From NCBI GenBank assembly GCA_008680965.1, contig NAKE01000001.1:1240001-1304000 (forward strand): DNA of 64,000 nt, given 5' to 3'. Source of the DNA: Collinsella aerofaciens (GTDB taxonomy: Bacteria > Actinomycetota > Coriobacteriia > Coriobacteriales > Coriobacteriaceae). A program made the position numbers and the translations under genes. The stretch's first letter is position 1. Every line of letters begins with the position of its first letter. Below, piece by piece: positions 1 through 8,475 of this stretch. The notes under the pieces were generated by a model. That model had not been told where the DNA came from and did no database searches. It saw only the letters and a list, made by a program, of their open reading frames with translations.

Positions 1-1
1 C

Positions 2-46
2 TACACAGGCGTCGTGGACAAGATGGTGTGGAGGAAGAGCATTTAA
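2..46 (+). CDS. C-terminal tail of an upstream gene (partial)
   Basis: An open frame enters from the left edge and ends at TAA (44-46), giving a visible tail of 14 residues that ends VWRKSI. The stop shares its last base with the ATG at 46 (TAATG), the overlap expected for translationally coupled genes of one operon. That overlap is the main reason to believe the frame is real. Too little is visible to name the product; context suggests another surface-polysaccharide gene. Confidence 0.5.
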   Translation, partial: YTGVVDKMVWRKSI

Positions 47-1287
47 TGACTAGCTCATGCGCTGGTAAGAAAATACTTGTCGTGACGCAGCATTTTTACC
101 CGGAGACTTTTCGAATCAGTGATATTGTCGATGGCTTTATTGAAGACGGTGCAAGCGTTGACGTCCTTTGCGGTATTCCAAATTATCCTTCAGGCGAATG
201 GGCCGAAGGATATGGTTACTGCGGCCATCGTCACGATGATTACCACGGTGCGTCTGTCTTTCGGTCTGGTGAAATACGCCGAAAGGGAAACACTTCGGTC
301 CGCATTTTCCTGAACTATATTAGCTGGCCGATTACTGCATCTTTCAAGGCGTTAAGGCTCAAAAACAATTACGACGTTGTATTTTGCTATAATACAAGTC
401 CTATTTTGATGATAATTCCGGCTAGGTTTGCTGCATGGCGAAATAAATGCCCTCTTGTCACCTATGTCTTGGATATTTGGCCCGAAAATTTGTACACCGT
501 TTTAAACGTCCAAAATAGCTTTCTGAGAGCTTTTGCCAAATCTTTTTGCGACAAGCAGTATGCTGCCTGTAATAAGCTGATTGCCTTGAGTGACTCTTTG
601 GCCGACAACTTATTTCATAGGATTAAACCTTTGAATCCGGATATTTCGATAAGTGTAATACCTCAGCACTGTGAGGAGGTTTACGAACAAAAGAGTTTTT
701 CACAGGAGCTGAGATCGCAATTTGGAAGTCAGTGTGTTTTCCTTTTTGCCGGATCAATAACTCCCGCACAGGGTCTTGACACAGTTATTGAGGCATTCTC
801 GTATGCAATCAAAAATAGTTCTGTTGAGATGAGGCTGCTAATTCTTGGCGATGGCATGTCCAGAGTGGAATTGCAGAAGACCGTTGCAAATAAAGGGCTT
901 AGCGAGTTCATTTTGTTTATTGGGCGCGTTGATCCTGAAGTTGTGCCCATGTATTCAGATATTGCAACGGCAATGATTGCACCATTCGCCGACAATCCCG
1001 AACTAGAGCTTACTATTCCGGCGAAGATTTCAAGTTGTATGGCGTCTTCGAAACCAATACTTGCTGTAATGCGCGGCGAAGGGGCCAATGCGGTTCGTTC
1101 TGCTGAATGCGGGTTTGTATCCAATCCCTCAGATGTTAATGCGCTTGCTGATAATATGGTAAAAATTGCTTCAATGAATAAAGATGCTATTGAAGCTTTA
1201 GGATCTAATGGCTTCAATTATTATCGTGAGCATTTCTCGAGATTGGTTTGTTTGGATAAAATTAAGCAGGTTTTATTTTCAATATAG
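46..1287 (+). CDS. Glycosyltransferase family 4 (WbuB-like)
   Basis: Predicted cytoplasmic GT-B sugar-nucleotide transferase of 413 residues acting in surface-glycan assembly. The N-terminal Rossmann half starts KKILVVTQHFYPE and contains YVLDIWPENLY, typical of WbuB-like GT4 enzymes. The C-terminal half has FAGSITPAQGLDTVIEAF, LLILGDG and the late acidic region before IPAKISSCMASSKPI. ATG 46 is preferred over GTG 28 because GAGGAAG at 31-37 lies 8 nt upstream of it and because the ATG overlaps the previous stop. Donor and acceptor cannot be told from sequence. The gene is AT-rich compared with the core genes later in the window, as is common for polysaccharide loci. Confidence 0.85.
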   Translation: MTSSCAGKKILVVTQHFYPETFRISDIVDGFIEDGASVDVLCGIPNYPSGEWAEGYGYCGHRHDDYHGASVFRSGEIRRKGNTSVRIFLNYISWPITASFKALRLKNNYDVVFCYNTSPILMIIPARFAAWRNKCPLVTYVLDIWPENLYTVLNVQNSFLRAFAKSFCDKQYAACNKLIALSDSLADNLFHRIKPLNPDISISVIPQHCEEVYEQKSFSQELRSQFGSQCVFLFAGSITPAQGLDTVIEAFSYAIKNSSVEMRLLILGDGMSRVELQKTVANKGLSEFILFIGRVDPEVVPMYSDIATAMIAPFADNPELELTIPAKISSCMASSKPILAVMRGEGANAVRSAECGFVSNPSDVNALADNMVKIASMNKDAIEALGSNGFNYYREHFSRLVCLDKIKQVLFSI

Positions 1288-1313
1288 GTCCGATATGGAT
1301 CGTTGGGGTTTTA

Positions 1314-2024
1314 ATGGATGAAATGTTGAGAGTGCTGGTAATCATTCCTGCCTATAATGAGCAAGCCAATATCGTACAGACTGTTTCATCGGTTGTTGAA
1401 GCTGGCTATGATTATGTAGTGGTGAATGATGGCTCAACCGATAAAACTCTATCCATCTGCCGTCAACATGGATTTAATGTCCTTGACCTTCCGCAAAATT
1501 TGGGCATTGGTGGTGCTGTTCAAGCCGGTCATAAATATGCGTTCAGGCATGGTTATGACATTGATGTTCAGGTTGATGGTGACGGCCAGCATGATCCTTC
1601 TTATATTGGGAACTTAATCGAGCCGATTATTGATGGTGCCGATTTGTCTATCGGTTCCAGATTTGCCGTTCCCACGGAAGGTTTTCAGTCTACATTTTTA
1701 AGGAGAGTAGGTATCCGATGGCTTTCTGGTTGGTTGAGATTATTTACCGGAAAGACGATTAAAGATCCTACTTCTGGATTTCGCGCGTGCGGCAAAAAAG
1801 CTATAGATTTGTTCTGTAGGGACTATCCAGATGATTATCCAGAGCCCGAATCTATTGCCGCAGCATTAAAAACTGGTCTTTCGGTGGTTGAGGTTCCTGT
1901 ACTTATGCGCGAGAGGCAGGGCGGAGTGTCATCAATTTCTGGCTTTTCTTCAATTTATTACATGATTAAGGTTTCGCTTGCAATTTCCATGGCCTGTTTT
2001 GTTTATAGAAAGGCGGCTCACTGA
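1314..2024 (+). CDS. Glycosyltransferase family 2, polyprenyl-phosphate sugar synthase-like
   Basis: A GT-A glycosyltransferase of 236 residues resembling DPM1-type enzymes that load a sugar onto a polyprenyl phosphate carrier. Visible motifs are VIIPAYNEQANI at the N terminus, VVNDGSTDKT, and the metal-binding region DVQVDGDGQHDP; the distal part has KDPTSGFRACGKKA. There is no long C-terminal membrane region, unlike GtrB. Its TGA overlaps the ATG of the next gene (TGATG), a DUF2304 protein, which is a common pairing. With the 727-residue membrane protein downstream this may form a three-gene module: a lipid-linked sugar made here, then used by a GT-C enzyme outside the membrane. That module is an inference. 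Confidence 0.85.
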   Translation: MDEMLRVLVIIPAYNEQANIVQTVSSVVEAGYDYVVVNDGSTDKTLSICRQHGFNVLDLPQNLGIGGAVQAGHKYAFRHGYDIDVQVDGDGQHDPSYIGNLIEPIIDGADLSIGSRFAVPTEGFQSTFLRRVGIRWLSGWLRLFTGKTIKDPTSGFRACGKKAIDLFCRDYPDDYPEPESIAAALKTGLSVVEVPVLMRERQGGVSSISGFSSIYYMIKVSLAISMACFVYRKAAH

Positions 2025-2380
2025 TGAGTATGATAATTCGCGTGGGCGCTGTAGTAATTTTTAGTGGCCTTTTCTTTTATGTCGTTTCCTTAGTCGGTAA
2101 AGGAAAGCTACTTTTAAAGTACTCGCTACTATGGCTTTGCCTGTGTGTTGTGGCACTATTTAGCGTTTGCTTTCCGGAGTTGATTTATCGAATTTCAGAT
2201 TGTATTGGGTTTATTAGCCCATCGAATTTCGCTTTTCTTGTTGCTGTAGTACTTTTATTGATGATTTCTTTATCTCTCAGTATTGCGATTAGCAGACTCG
2301 TTACGGCTTGCAAGAACTTAACCCAACGTATTGCGATTCTTGAAAATGAGAATGATGTTTTGCGAAATCAGCAGGATTAA
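2024..2380 (+). CDS. DUF2304-family small membrane protein
   Basis: A protein of 118 residues with three hydrophobic stretches (roughly residues 3-23, 30-52 and 65-90) followed by a charged, coiled-coil-like C terminus (TQRIAILENENDVLRNQ). Size, topology and position just after a GT2 gene match the DUF2304 family, which is regularly found beside DPM1-like glycosyltransferases; its biochemical role is not established. It may help membrane docking or carrier handling for the upstream enzyme (inference). Translation is probably coupled through the TGATG overlap at 2022-2026. Confidence 0.75.
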   Translation: MSMIIRVGAVVIFSGLFFYVVSLVGKGKLLLKYSLLWLCLCVVALFSVCFPELIYRISDCIGFISPSNFAFLVAVVLLLMISLSLSIAISRLVTACKNLTQRIAILENENDVLRNQQD

Positions 2381-2406
2381 TTAAAGACGGAGTTTAGATT
2401 AACTGT

Positions 2407-4590
2407 ATGAATAACTATTTAGCAGCGGAAGCTCGAAAGCATCGTGTGTGCAGCGGCTTGTATCGCCTTTACCATGTCGGTATTTTTGCCCTGCCGTTAT
2501 CTTTTGCACTGATATATCTGTCTTTGTTCGTTAATTACATTGATGCTTTCTATGGCACGGTTGGCTTTACAATTGCCAACCCGATGCTTAATGACGATAT
2601 GGCTGTTCTATTTGTTGCTGGATTGACTATTATATTTGTCATTTCTGTAATCAAATTGGTAGAGTATAAAAGCGATTTTTTGTATAAATATCGATGGCTA
2701 ATCGGTATGACTGTTGCGATACTTGCCGTTGCTTTTAAAATCAGCGGTTCATCGCTTGGAATGTGGAGCATTATGCTCCCTGAAAACGCTGGTACTCCGT
2801 TTTGGGGTATACCGAGGTCCCTTCGAAGCGATGAGTTCTCAGTTGGAACTCTGTTTCAGCTTTCTCAATCCCATAATGGCTATGCTCCAATTTCGGAAAT
2901 CCTGAGAGGAGATTTAACGGATGTCCGGATGGTTTATGGCGCTGCCTGCTGGAGCGTAATTACGTTATTTAGACCAGTGCTTTGGGGTTATTTGTTATTT
3001 GGTTTTGAATTCGGCCTAGCGTTTGCTTGGTCCGCGAAACTATGTCTAATGGTCCTTGTCTCTTTTGACTGTGCCTTTCTCATTATTAAGTCAAAGCCGC
3101 TCAGCTTGCTCTTTTCATGCTTGCTTTGTTTTTCGCCACTAATTCAATGGTGGGGCACGGGCGAGGTGATTCTTTATGGACAAGCCCTTGTCTTGTTGTT
3201 GGATAAGGCGCTCTTTACTCGAAAAAAGAATATCAGGGTTATTGCGATAGCTGCCATAGCATGGCTATGTGGTTGTTACATAATGCTCTTGTACCCTGCC
3301 TGGATGGTCCCATTTTTCTTCATTTTTGCCTTGATGGGTGTTTTTAGAACAATAGAGTATTATCAAACATTAAAATATAACGCCCAACATTCAGTTCTTG
3401 CATGGTCGCTAAGTGATACTTTTGTTTTAGTATTCTGCCTGTTGATCTCAGCGGGACTAATATTCCTTTCATTCTTCCAGTCCTCTGAAGCAATGACATC
3501 TGTTATGAATACCGTTTATCCTGGTGCGCGTTTTGAAACAGGCGGAAGCGGACTTCCCGAACTTTTTTCTTATGCAATTCCACTCTTTTATGCCTTTGAT
3601 TCACCGCTGGTTTCAAATGAATGCGAAATTGCAACCATTCTTTGTTTCTTCCCTCTTGGAACGCTTGCATCTCTGCTCTGTTTTATTAAAAGGCGAGATT
3701 GGCAGTTATTTGTGCTTACGGCACTTCAATTGTTTTTTCTAGTCTTTGCATTTATTGGTTTTCCGTCATTTCTATCTCGAATGACCTTAATGTATAACGT
3801 CCCTGTTCTGCGACTATTGTTTCCTATTGGTTACCTCGAACTTCTCCTATTTTTGATTTCTGTCGAAAAGGCTAAAGAGTCCCAAGGGAATAACAGCTCC
3901 ATTGGTTATTTGCCGATTATCTTAATAATTGGTCTTATTCTGAGTTCAGCATTCCAGGTTTTCATCCTTCTTTCTGCTAAATATCTTGTTGCAAGGATGC
4001 TGTATCTGTTGATGCTTATATTGTTCTGTCTTTTTTCGTGCCTTTCGTTTTGCTCCTTTATTCTTGGAAAAAAATGCACTGGTTTATTCGTTGCTTTTGC
4101 GATTTGCTTCGGAGTAATTCCAGGGCTCTGTATTAATCCAATTCAAATCGGTGCGGCTCCACTAACAGATACGAATTTAGAGTCTCTCGTTAATCAGTTT
4201 GTGGAAGAGAGTGATTATTCAGATAAATGGGTTGTCGATGGTTCTTGGACAGTTGCCAATCTTTGCGCTGCGTATGGAGCGCCTGTAATTAACTCCACCA
4301 ATGCTTATCCCGATCTATCGCGTTGGAATTCTATCGATGATAATAACGAGAACGAGTACGCATACAACAGGTATGCTCATATCGTTGCTAATGTATTCGC
4401 TCCATCTACGTCATTTAATTCCACGCAGGATGATCTCTTCACAGTGAATTTGACTGAAGATGATTTAAGGCAGCTTAATGTGAAGTACGTTATGTCTAGT
4501 AGGGATTTGACAGAGTATTCATCTGTTGAATTGCAAATTACGCAATTAGGTTCAGCAAACGGGTTCTTTCTTTATAAATTAACCTATTAG
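2407..4590 (+). CDS. Large polytopic membrane protein, probable GT-C-type glycosyltransferase
   Basis: A protein of 727 residues with about a dozen predicted membrane segments and a soluble C-terminal region of roughly 130 residues (from about SLVNQFVEES onward). After the first segments comes an extracytoplasmic loop with FWGIPRSLRSDEFSVGT. A conserved RSDE-type acidic loop near the first segments is typical of uncharacterised GT-C-like proteins in polysaccharide loci. It likely transfers a sugar from a polyprenyl carrier on the outer face, perhaps with the GT2 and DUF2304 proteins upstream. No specific substrate can be named. The start has a GGAG about 14 nt upstream, which is far, but no better start is visible. 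A strong hairpin follows the stop. Confidence 0.7.
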   Translation: MNNYLAAEARKHRVCSGLYRLYHVGIFALPLSFALIYLSLFVNYIDAFYGTVGFTIANPMLNDDMAVLFVAGLTIIFVISVIKLVEYKSDFLYKYRWLIGMTVAILAVAFKISGSSLGMWSIMLPENAGTPFWGIPRSLRSDEFSVGTLFQLSQSHNGYAPISEILRGDLTDVRMVYGAACWSVITLFRPVLWGYLLFGFEFGLAFAWSAKLCLMVLVSFDCAFLIIKSKPLSLLFSCLLCFSPLIQWWGTGEVILYGQALVLLLDKALFTRKKNIRVIAIAAIAWLCGCYIMLLYPAWMVPFFFIFALMGVFRTIEYYQTLKYNAQHSVLAWSLSDTFVLVFCLLISAGLIFLSFFQSSEAMTSVMNTVYPGARFETGGSGLPELFSYAIPLFYAFDSPLVSNECEIATILCFFPLGTLASLLCFIKRRDWQLFVLTALQLFFLVFAFIGFPSFLSRMTLMYNVPVLRLLFPIGYLELLLFLISVEKAKESQGNNSSIGYLPIILIIGLILSSAFQVFILLSAKYLVARMLYLLMLILFCLFSCLSFCSFILGKKCTGLFVAFAICFGVIPGLCINPIQIGAAPLTDTNLESLVNQFVEESDYSDKWVVDGSWTVANLCAAYGAPVINSTNAYPDLSRWNSIDDNNENEYAYNRYAHIVANVFAPSTSFNSTQDDLFTVNLTEDDLRQLNVKYVMSSRDLTEYSSVELQITQLGSANGFFLYKLTY

Positions 4591-4630
4591 GAATAAGGGG
4601 CTGTCGGTTTAACCGGCAGCCCCTTATTCC
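4590..4630. terminator. Bidirectional intrinsic terminator between convergent genes
   Basis: A long near-perfect palindrome: GGAATAAGGGGCTG pairs with CAGCCCCTTATTCC, extended by CGGTT/AACCG. It lies between a plus-strand gene ending at 4590 and a minus-strand gene ending at 4669. Both strands have A/T-rich flanks, consistent with termination from either side. Confidence 0.8.
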
Positions 4631-4668
4631 TCCTTTACCTGCTCAGAATTAAAGTGTCATAAGCGTTT

Positions 4669-7068
4669 TTAAATTTGATAATACAAATTCCCGCTGACGA
4701 TGTTGCTGTTTATATACGGATCACCCTTCACGTAATACTCTGGCCATAGGTAGTTGAGCAGTGAGTATTCCCTATGGAATCTCATTTTCTTTTCATCGCT
4801 GATTTCATAGCCTCGTGATAACGACTCGTAATGATACAGCTCGGTATCGGGTGTATATACAACTAGATAGTTGTGACTTCTCACTTTGAGGCAATAGTCA
4901 ACATCATTAAAAGCAACAGCCAGTTCTTCTCTAAAGCCTCCGACTTCGTCGAAAACAGCTCTCTTAGTCATCAGACATGCTGCGGTTACTGCGCTTAAAT
5001 CTTGTGTGCGGTCGCATAGATTGAAGTAACCCCATTTTCCTCTGGGGTAGTCTTTTCCGAGGTGGCCGGCTCCAATTCCGCCGATGCCGACGCCAGCATG
5101 TTGCAGGGTATCATCGCTGTAAAAAAGTCTTGCGCCTACGATGCCAACTTCTTTTCGCGAACAAATGCCCAGCATGTTTTCAATCCAGTTTGGAGTTATA
5201 ACTTCTGTATCGTTGTTTAACAAGAGAAGGTAATCGCCCTTTGCTTTGCTAGCGCCAAAGTTCATCAGTTTTGAAAAATTGAATTCTGCACCCCAATATT
5301 CGATGCGGATCGTATCGGGATAGCATTTCTCCAATTCAGAGTAGTACTCGAATGTTTCTGGGTTCTCGCTGTTGTTTTCGATAATGACGATTTCGTAGTT
5401 ATCGTAGGTTGATCGTTCAATGATCGACTTAATGCACGTATCGAGAACAGAGGGATGGTCCTTTGTCGGAATAATGATTGATACAAGTGGATGACTATCT
5501 GGAACTGCGTAGGTAACTTTATATGTGAAGGGGTCGTTTCCGCGATAAACCTTTGCTGAAACGTCAAGTCTGTCCAAATGGGCCTGTACGGCTTTGACGC
5601 CAGCATCCCATGCATATAGCTTTGAGTTCGGGTCACCTGCAGTTGAGTTTTCGGTAATTCTCCAGTGGTACAGAATTTTGGCCACGTGTACCACATTCCG
5701 TGCGTTTTCTATCGCTTTAAGCGTCAAGTCGTGGTCTTGAGCTCCATCGTACTGCTCGTCGCCGTACTCCAGAGAATCGAATAGTGTTTTTCTGATTGCA
5801 AGAAAATGGCAAATATAATTAACGCTTCGCAGCAAGTCGATGCTTAAATCTGGTTTAAAGAACGGATCTCCATAGCTGCCATTGGCAAACAGTTTGTCTT
5901 CGTCGCAGTAAATAAGATCAGTATTGTTTTCAGCATTAATTGCACGCGCGTATTCATAAAGCGCCGAGGGCTCTAGAGTATCGTCGTGGTCCAAGAAGCA
6001 AATAAAATCTCCTTTCGCTTCTTTTGTCCCGGCAAGAGTGTTTTTGGAAATGCCGGAATTGTTTGCCAGCTCTATCACCTTAATGCGCACGTCTTTATTC
6101 TTAGCAGTTTCGACCATATCTACAAGCGCGCTGTTATCTGGGCTTGCATTGACTAGCACGAGCTCCCAGTTTGAATAGCTCTGCTTAAGAACCGATTCCA
6201 CCATTTCCTTGAACAGTTTTTCGGGTGTGTTGAATAGGGGGACGACGATGCTAAACAATGGCATTTCCTTGAAGGTGACCATCGATTGTTTTTCGAGCAT
6301 TGCCGAGCTTGCCTTGTGTTGATCGAGCCATTTTGGATATGCAGATGGGTCAATTGAAATAGGCTTCATTTTCGATGTGGTTAAAATGCGCAGCTTTTCA
6401 AGCTCTTCGTTATCCGCAACAGCAAAGCTGTTGAAGCTCGGATGGTTGTCGTCTTCGATTGTGAAGATTAACCTATTTGTGCTATTAGGAATCCGAATCG
6501 AGTATTGAATTTCACGGCGTTTTTTATCTGGGGCAAACCACAGTGGAATCGTAATGTCATCGGTGGTAATCGGCTCAATCTGAATGCGAGTCATTGAAAT
6601 ATCGAAGCACTTGATGGCTATCTTGTTGTCGTTGCGCTGAGGGAGTTTAACTGAGCAGCGAAGAATGGCCTCGTCTCCATCTTCGATAAACTCGTGAAAA
6701 CGCATGCTTGCTACATCCAAGTCATGCTTATCATCATAGTTCCTAATGGAGTGGGACAATTCATTCTTAATTTTGTAGTTTAATCTTGACGCCCATTTTG
6801 CCTTGCTAAAGCAGATTTTAATGGCAGCGTAGGCATATTGCGCACTCAAATCTTTAATCTGAATATCGCAATCACCAGTTCCCAGGTCGGGAAGAACTAC
6901 GACGTATTGATTATCATTTGATTCGTATGGATAGATTGAGCTCGGTATCGTTGTCCCGTCGCTCTTTGATGCAGTCACCTGAATACTTGATGCATCTACC
7001 TCTACATTTTTTAGGAGAATATACATCTTTCCGCTTCCACGGCAAATGCAATCCGCGTTAATTTTCAT
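4669..7068 (-). CDS. Tandem-domain family 2 glycosyltransferase (O-antigen/rhamnan type)
   Basis: A 799-residue protein with three parts. Residues 1 to about 270 form a non-catalytic, beta-rich accessory region. The first GT-A domain starts near residue 272 (FSIVVPLFNTPEKLF), with its metal-binding DHDD near 360. The second starts near 527 (LVSIIIPTKDHPSVLD), with LLNNDTEVI near 615 and a C-terminal region ending in Tyr/Trp-rich residues. Two complete GT2 domains suggest a bifunctional enzyme that adds two sugars or polymerises a backbone, as in rhamnan-type polymers. The neighbouring rml operon fits a rhamnose donor (inference). It probably shares a transcript with the DUF4422 gene 75 nt upstream. 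Confidence 0.85.
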   Translation of the reverse strand: MKINADCICRGSGKMYILLKNVEVDASSIQVTASKSDGTTIPSSIYPYESNDNQYVVVLPDLGTGDCDIQIKDLSAQYAYAAIKICFSKAKWASRLNYKIKNELSHSIRNYDDKHDLDVASMRFHEFIEDGDEAILRCSVKLPQRNDNKIAIKCFDISMTRIQIEPITTDDITIPLWFAPDKKRREIQYSIRIPNSTNRLIFTIEDDNHPSFNSFAVADNEELEKLRILTTSKMKPISIDPSAYPKWLDQHKASSAMLEKQSMVTFKEMPLFSIVVPLFNTPEKLFKEMVESVLKQSYSNWELVLVNASPDNSALVDMVETAKNKDVRIKVIELANNSGISKNTLAGTKEAKGDFICFLDHDDTLEPSALYEYARAINAENNTDLIYCDEDKLFANGSYGDPFFKPDLSIDLLRSVNYICHFLAIRKTLFDSLEYGDEQYDGAQDHDLTLKAIENARNVVHVAKILYHWRITENSTAGDPNSKLYAWDAGVKAVQAHLDRLDVSAKVYRGNDPFTYKVTYAVPDSHPLVSIIIPTKDHPSVLDTCIKSIIERSTYDNYEIVIIENNSENPETFEYYSELEKCYPDTIRIEYWGAEFNFSKLMNFGASKAKGDYLLLLNNDTEVITPNWIENMLGICSRKEVGIVGARLFYSDDTLQHAGVGIGGIGAGHLGKDYPRGKWGYFNLCDRTQDLSAVTAACLMTKRAVFDEVGGFREELAVAFNDVDYCLKVRSHNYLVVYTPDTELYHYESLSRGYEISDEKKMRFHREYSLLNYLWPEYYVKGDPYINSNIVSGNLYYQI

Positions 7069-7143
7069 TTCAATTTACCTTTCCGTAGCACTAAAGATAC
7101 ATTTACTACTTCACTCAGATTTCAAGTAGTTTCTTTCGTTGAA

Positions 7144-8337
7144 TTAACCCAGTACAGGTAGCCTTTCGATTCTTTCCTGGTATCGAATGCGCGCTGCTGC
7201 AATTCGACGTTCATGCCATGTAGCCATAGTTGAATTGCTTTGCTCGTCTAGCAGATGAATGTTTTCATATCCAATTGGATGCTCATACGCTTTAGGGTCC
7301 GCTATATACATTTGCACCGCTTCGAGATTTTTGCTGCACCTTTTTCGTAAATCGGGGTTTCCGTTTAAAAGAGAGCCAATAGAAAAATGAGGATGTGCAA
7401 CTCGATGCTCATTAATGCCAATTGCAATGAAATGTTCCAAAGCTCCTAGAGGGTCGTTCTTATATCTATCGAAGAGATCTTCGTAATGATTTACATAAAA
7501 GGAATAATTAAATACCGATGAATAGTCCACCCCGTTAAATATGGCCTTAGCGGAGGAATCACATGTAAGCTGGGGTCTTGTCCGAGGCCACGTGCATCGA
7601 TCGATTGTGAGAGCATCTTTATTTGCTGGGTTAAAGATGCGGCATTCATAGCATTTTAAGTCATGCTTTCTAAGGAAAACGTTGAGCAGTCGTTCTGAGA
7701 TAAAGCCAGGCATCCTTTGCTGATAGCTATCGCGACCACTTATATAGTCAATCCGCTTATCAAGTTGTTTTTCAATTTTGAAAAGCCACTTACAATATCT
7801 GTCCATCAGTTCCTTTTTGCAAATAATCATATTGCAGGGTGAAAAAGAGTGCCCCTCGCAAATTGCTTCATCAAAAGCGTCCAAGTAGTCAGGGCGTTTC
7901 GTCCTGATAATTTCCCTTGCATGTAGCAGATCTGTCGAAGAATGGATCATTCTATACTGCTCGGCAACAGTGATTAAGTTGCACCCGATTGAGCTTGTGC
8001 AGGGTTCTTTGGCTGCAACAATACAGTCATAATTAGCAAGAATATTCTCAATTTCATAGTCTCTGAGCATCTGCTTCGAGTTGCTGGGCGACTCAAACGC
8101 CCTTCGATAATGCGTGAGCCCAACTATTGACTCAGGAGAATTCTTCCATATCCAATAGAGGCCGGTAAGCTCGCAGTAGTGTTTGTTTTTCTGGGAAATA
8201 TTGTCGCCTTGATCGTCGTACTGCCATCCAGCTCGACGGTTTTCTTCTGGAATGAAGCTTGCCCCGACGAAGAGCGGCTGGTAAGGCACCTCTGCATCAA
8301 TGTTAAAGTGCTTATGCGCTGCGATATAAATCTTCAC
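7144..8337 (-). CDS. DUF4422 protein with extra C-terminal domain
   Basis: The N-terminal part (KIYIAAHKHF, then the HYCELTGLYWIWKN, GLTHYRRAF and CNMIICKKELMDRYCKW blocks) matches the DUF4422 family, putative glycosyltransferases of capsule loci. GTG 8337 is chosen because family members begin directly at this KIY motif; a TTG at 8367 would add 10 residues. From about residue 265 there is a further region with paired units of the form DYSSVFNYSFYVNHYEDL and ALEHFIAIGINEHR. It resembles short repeats seen appended to surface-glycan enzymes and secreted proteins of gut Actinobacteria. Their function is unknown. It is transcribed away from rmlA. Confidence 0.75.
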   Translation of the reverse strand: MKIYIAAHKHFNIDAEVPYQPLFVGASFIPEENRRAGWQYDDQGDNISQKNKHYCELTGLYWIWKNSPESIVGLTHYRRAFESPSNSKQMLRDYEIENILANYDCIVAAKEPCTSSIGCNLITVAEQYRMIHSSTDLLHAREIIRTKRPDYLDAFDEAICEGHSFSPCNMIICKKELMDRYCKWLFKIEKQLDKRIDYISGRDSYQQRMPGFISERLLNVFLRKHDLKCYECRIFNPANKDALTIDRCTWPRTRPQLTCDSSAKAIFNGVDYSSVFNYSFYVNHYEDLFDRYKNDPLGALEHFIAIGINEHRVAHPHFSIGSLLNGNPDLRKRCSKNLEAVQMYIADPKAYEHPIGYENIHLLDEQSNSTMATWHERRIAAARIRYQERIERLPVLG

Positions 8338-8475
8338 GTTATGGTCGCTCTTTCCGTGCCGAGGCAATTAGATGCCCTGTTCAATGGGTACCGCTCATAT
8401 ATTTTTAATTAATATGACCGATAGAGCTTATTATATAAGTCGTAACTAAATGAGTTAAATGACACGGAGGACTAC

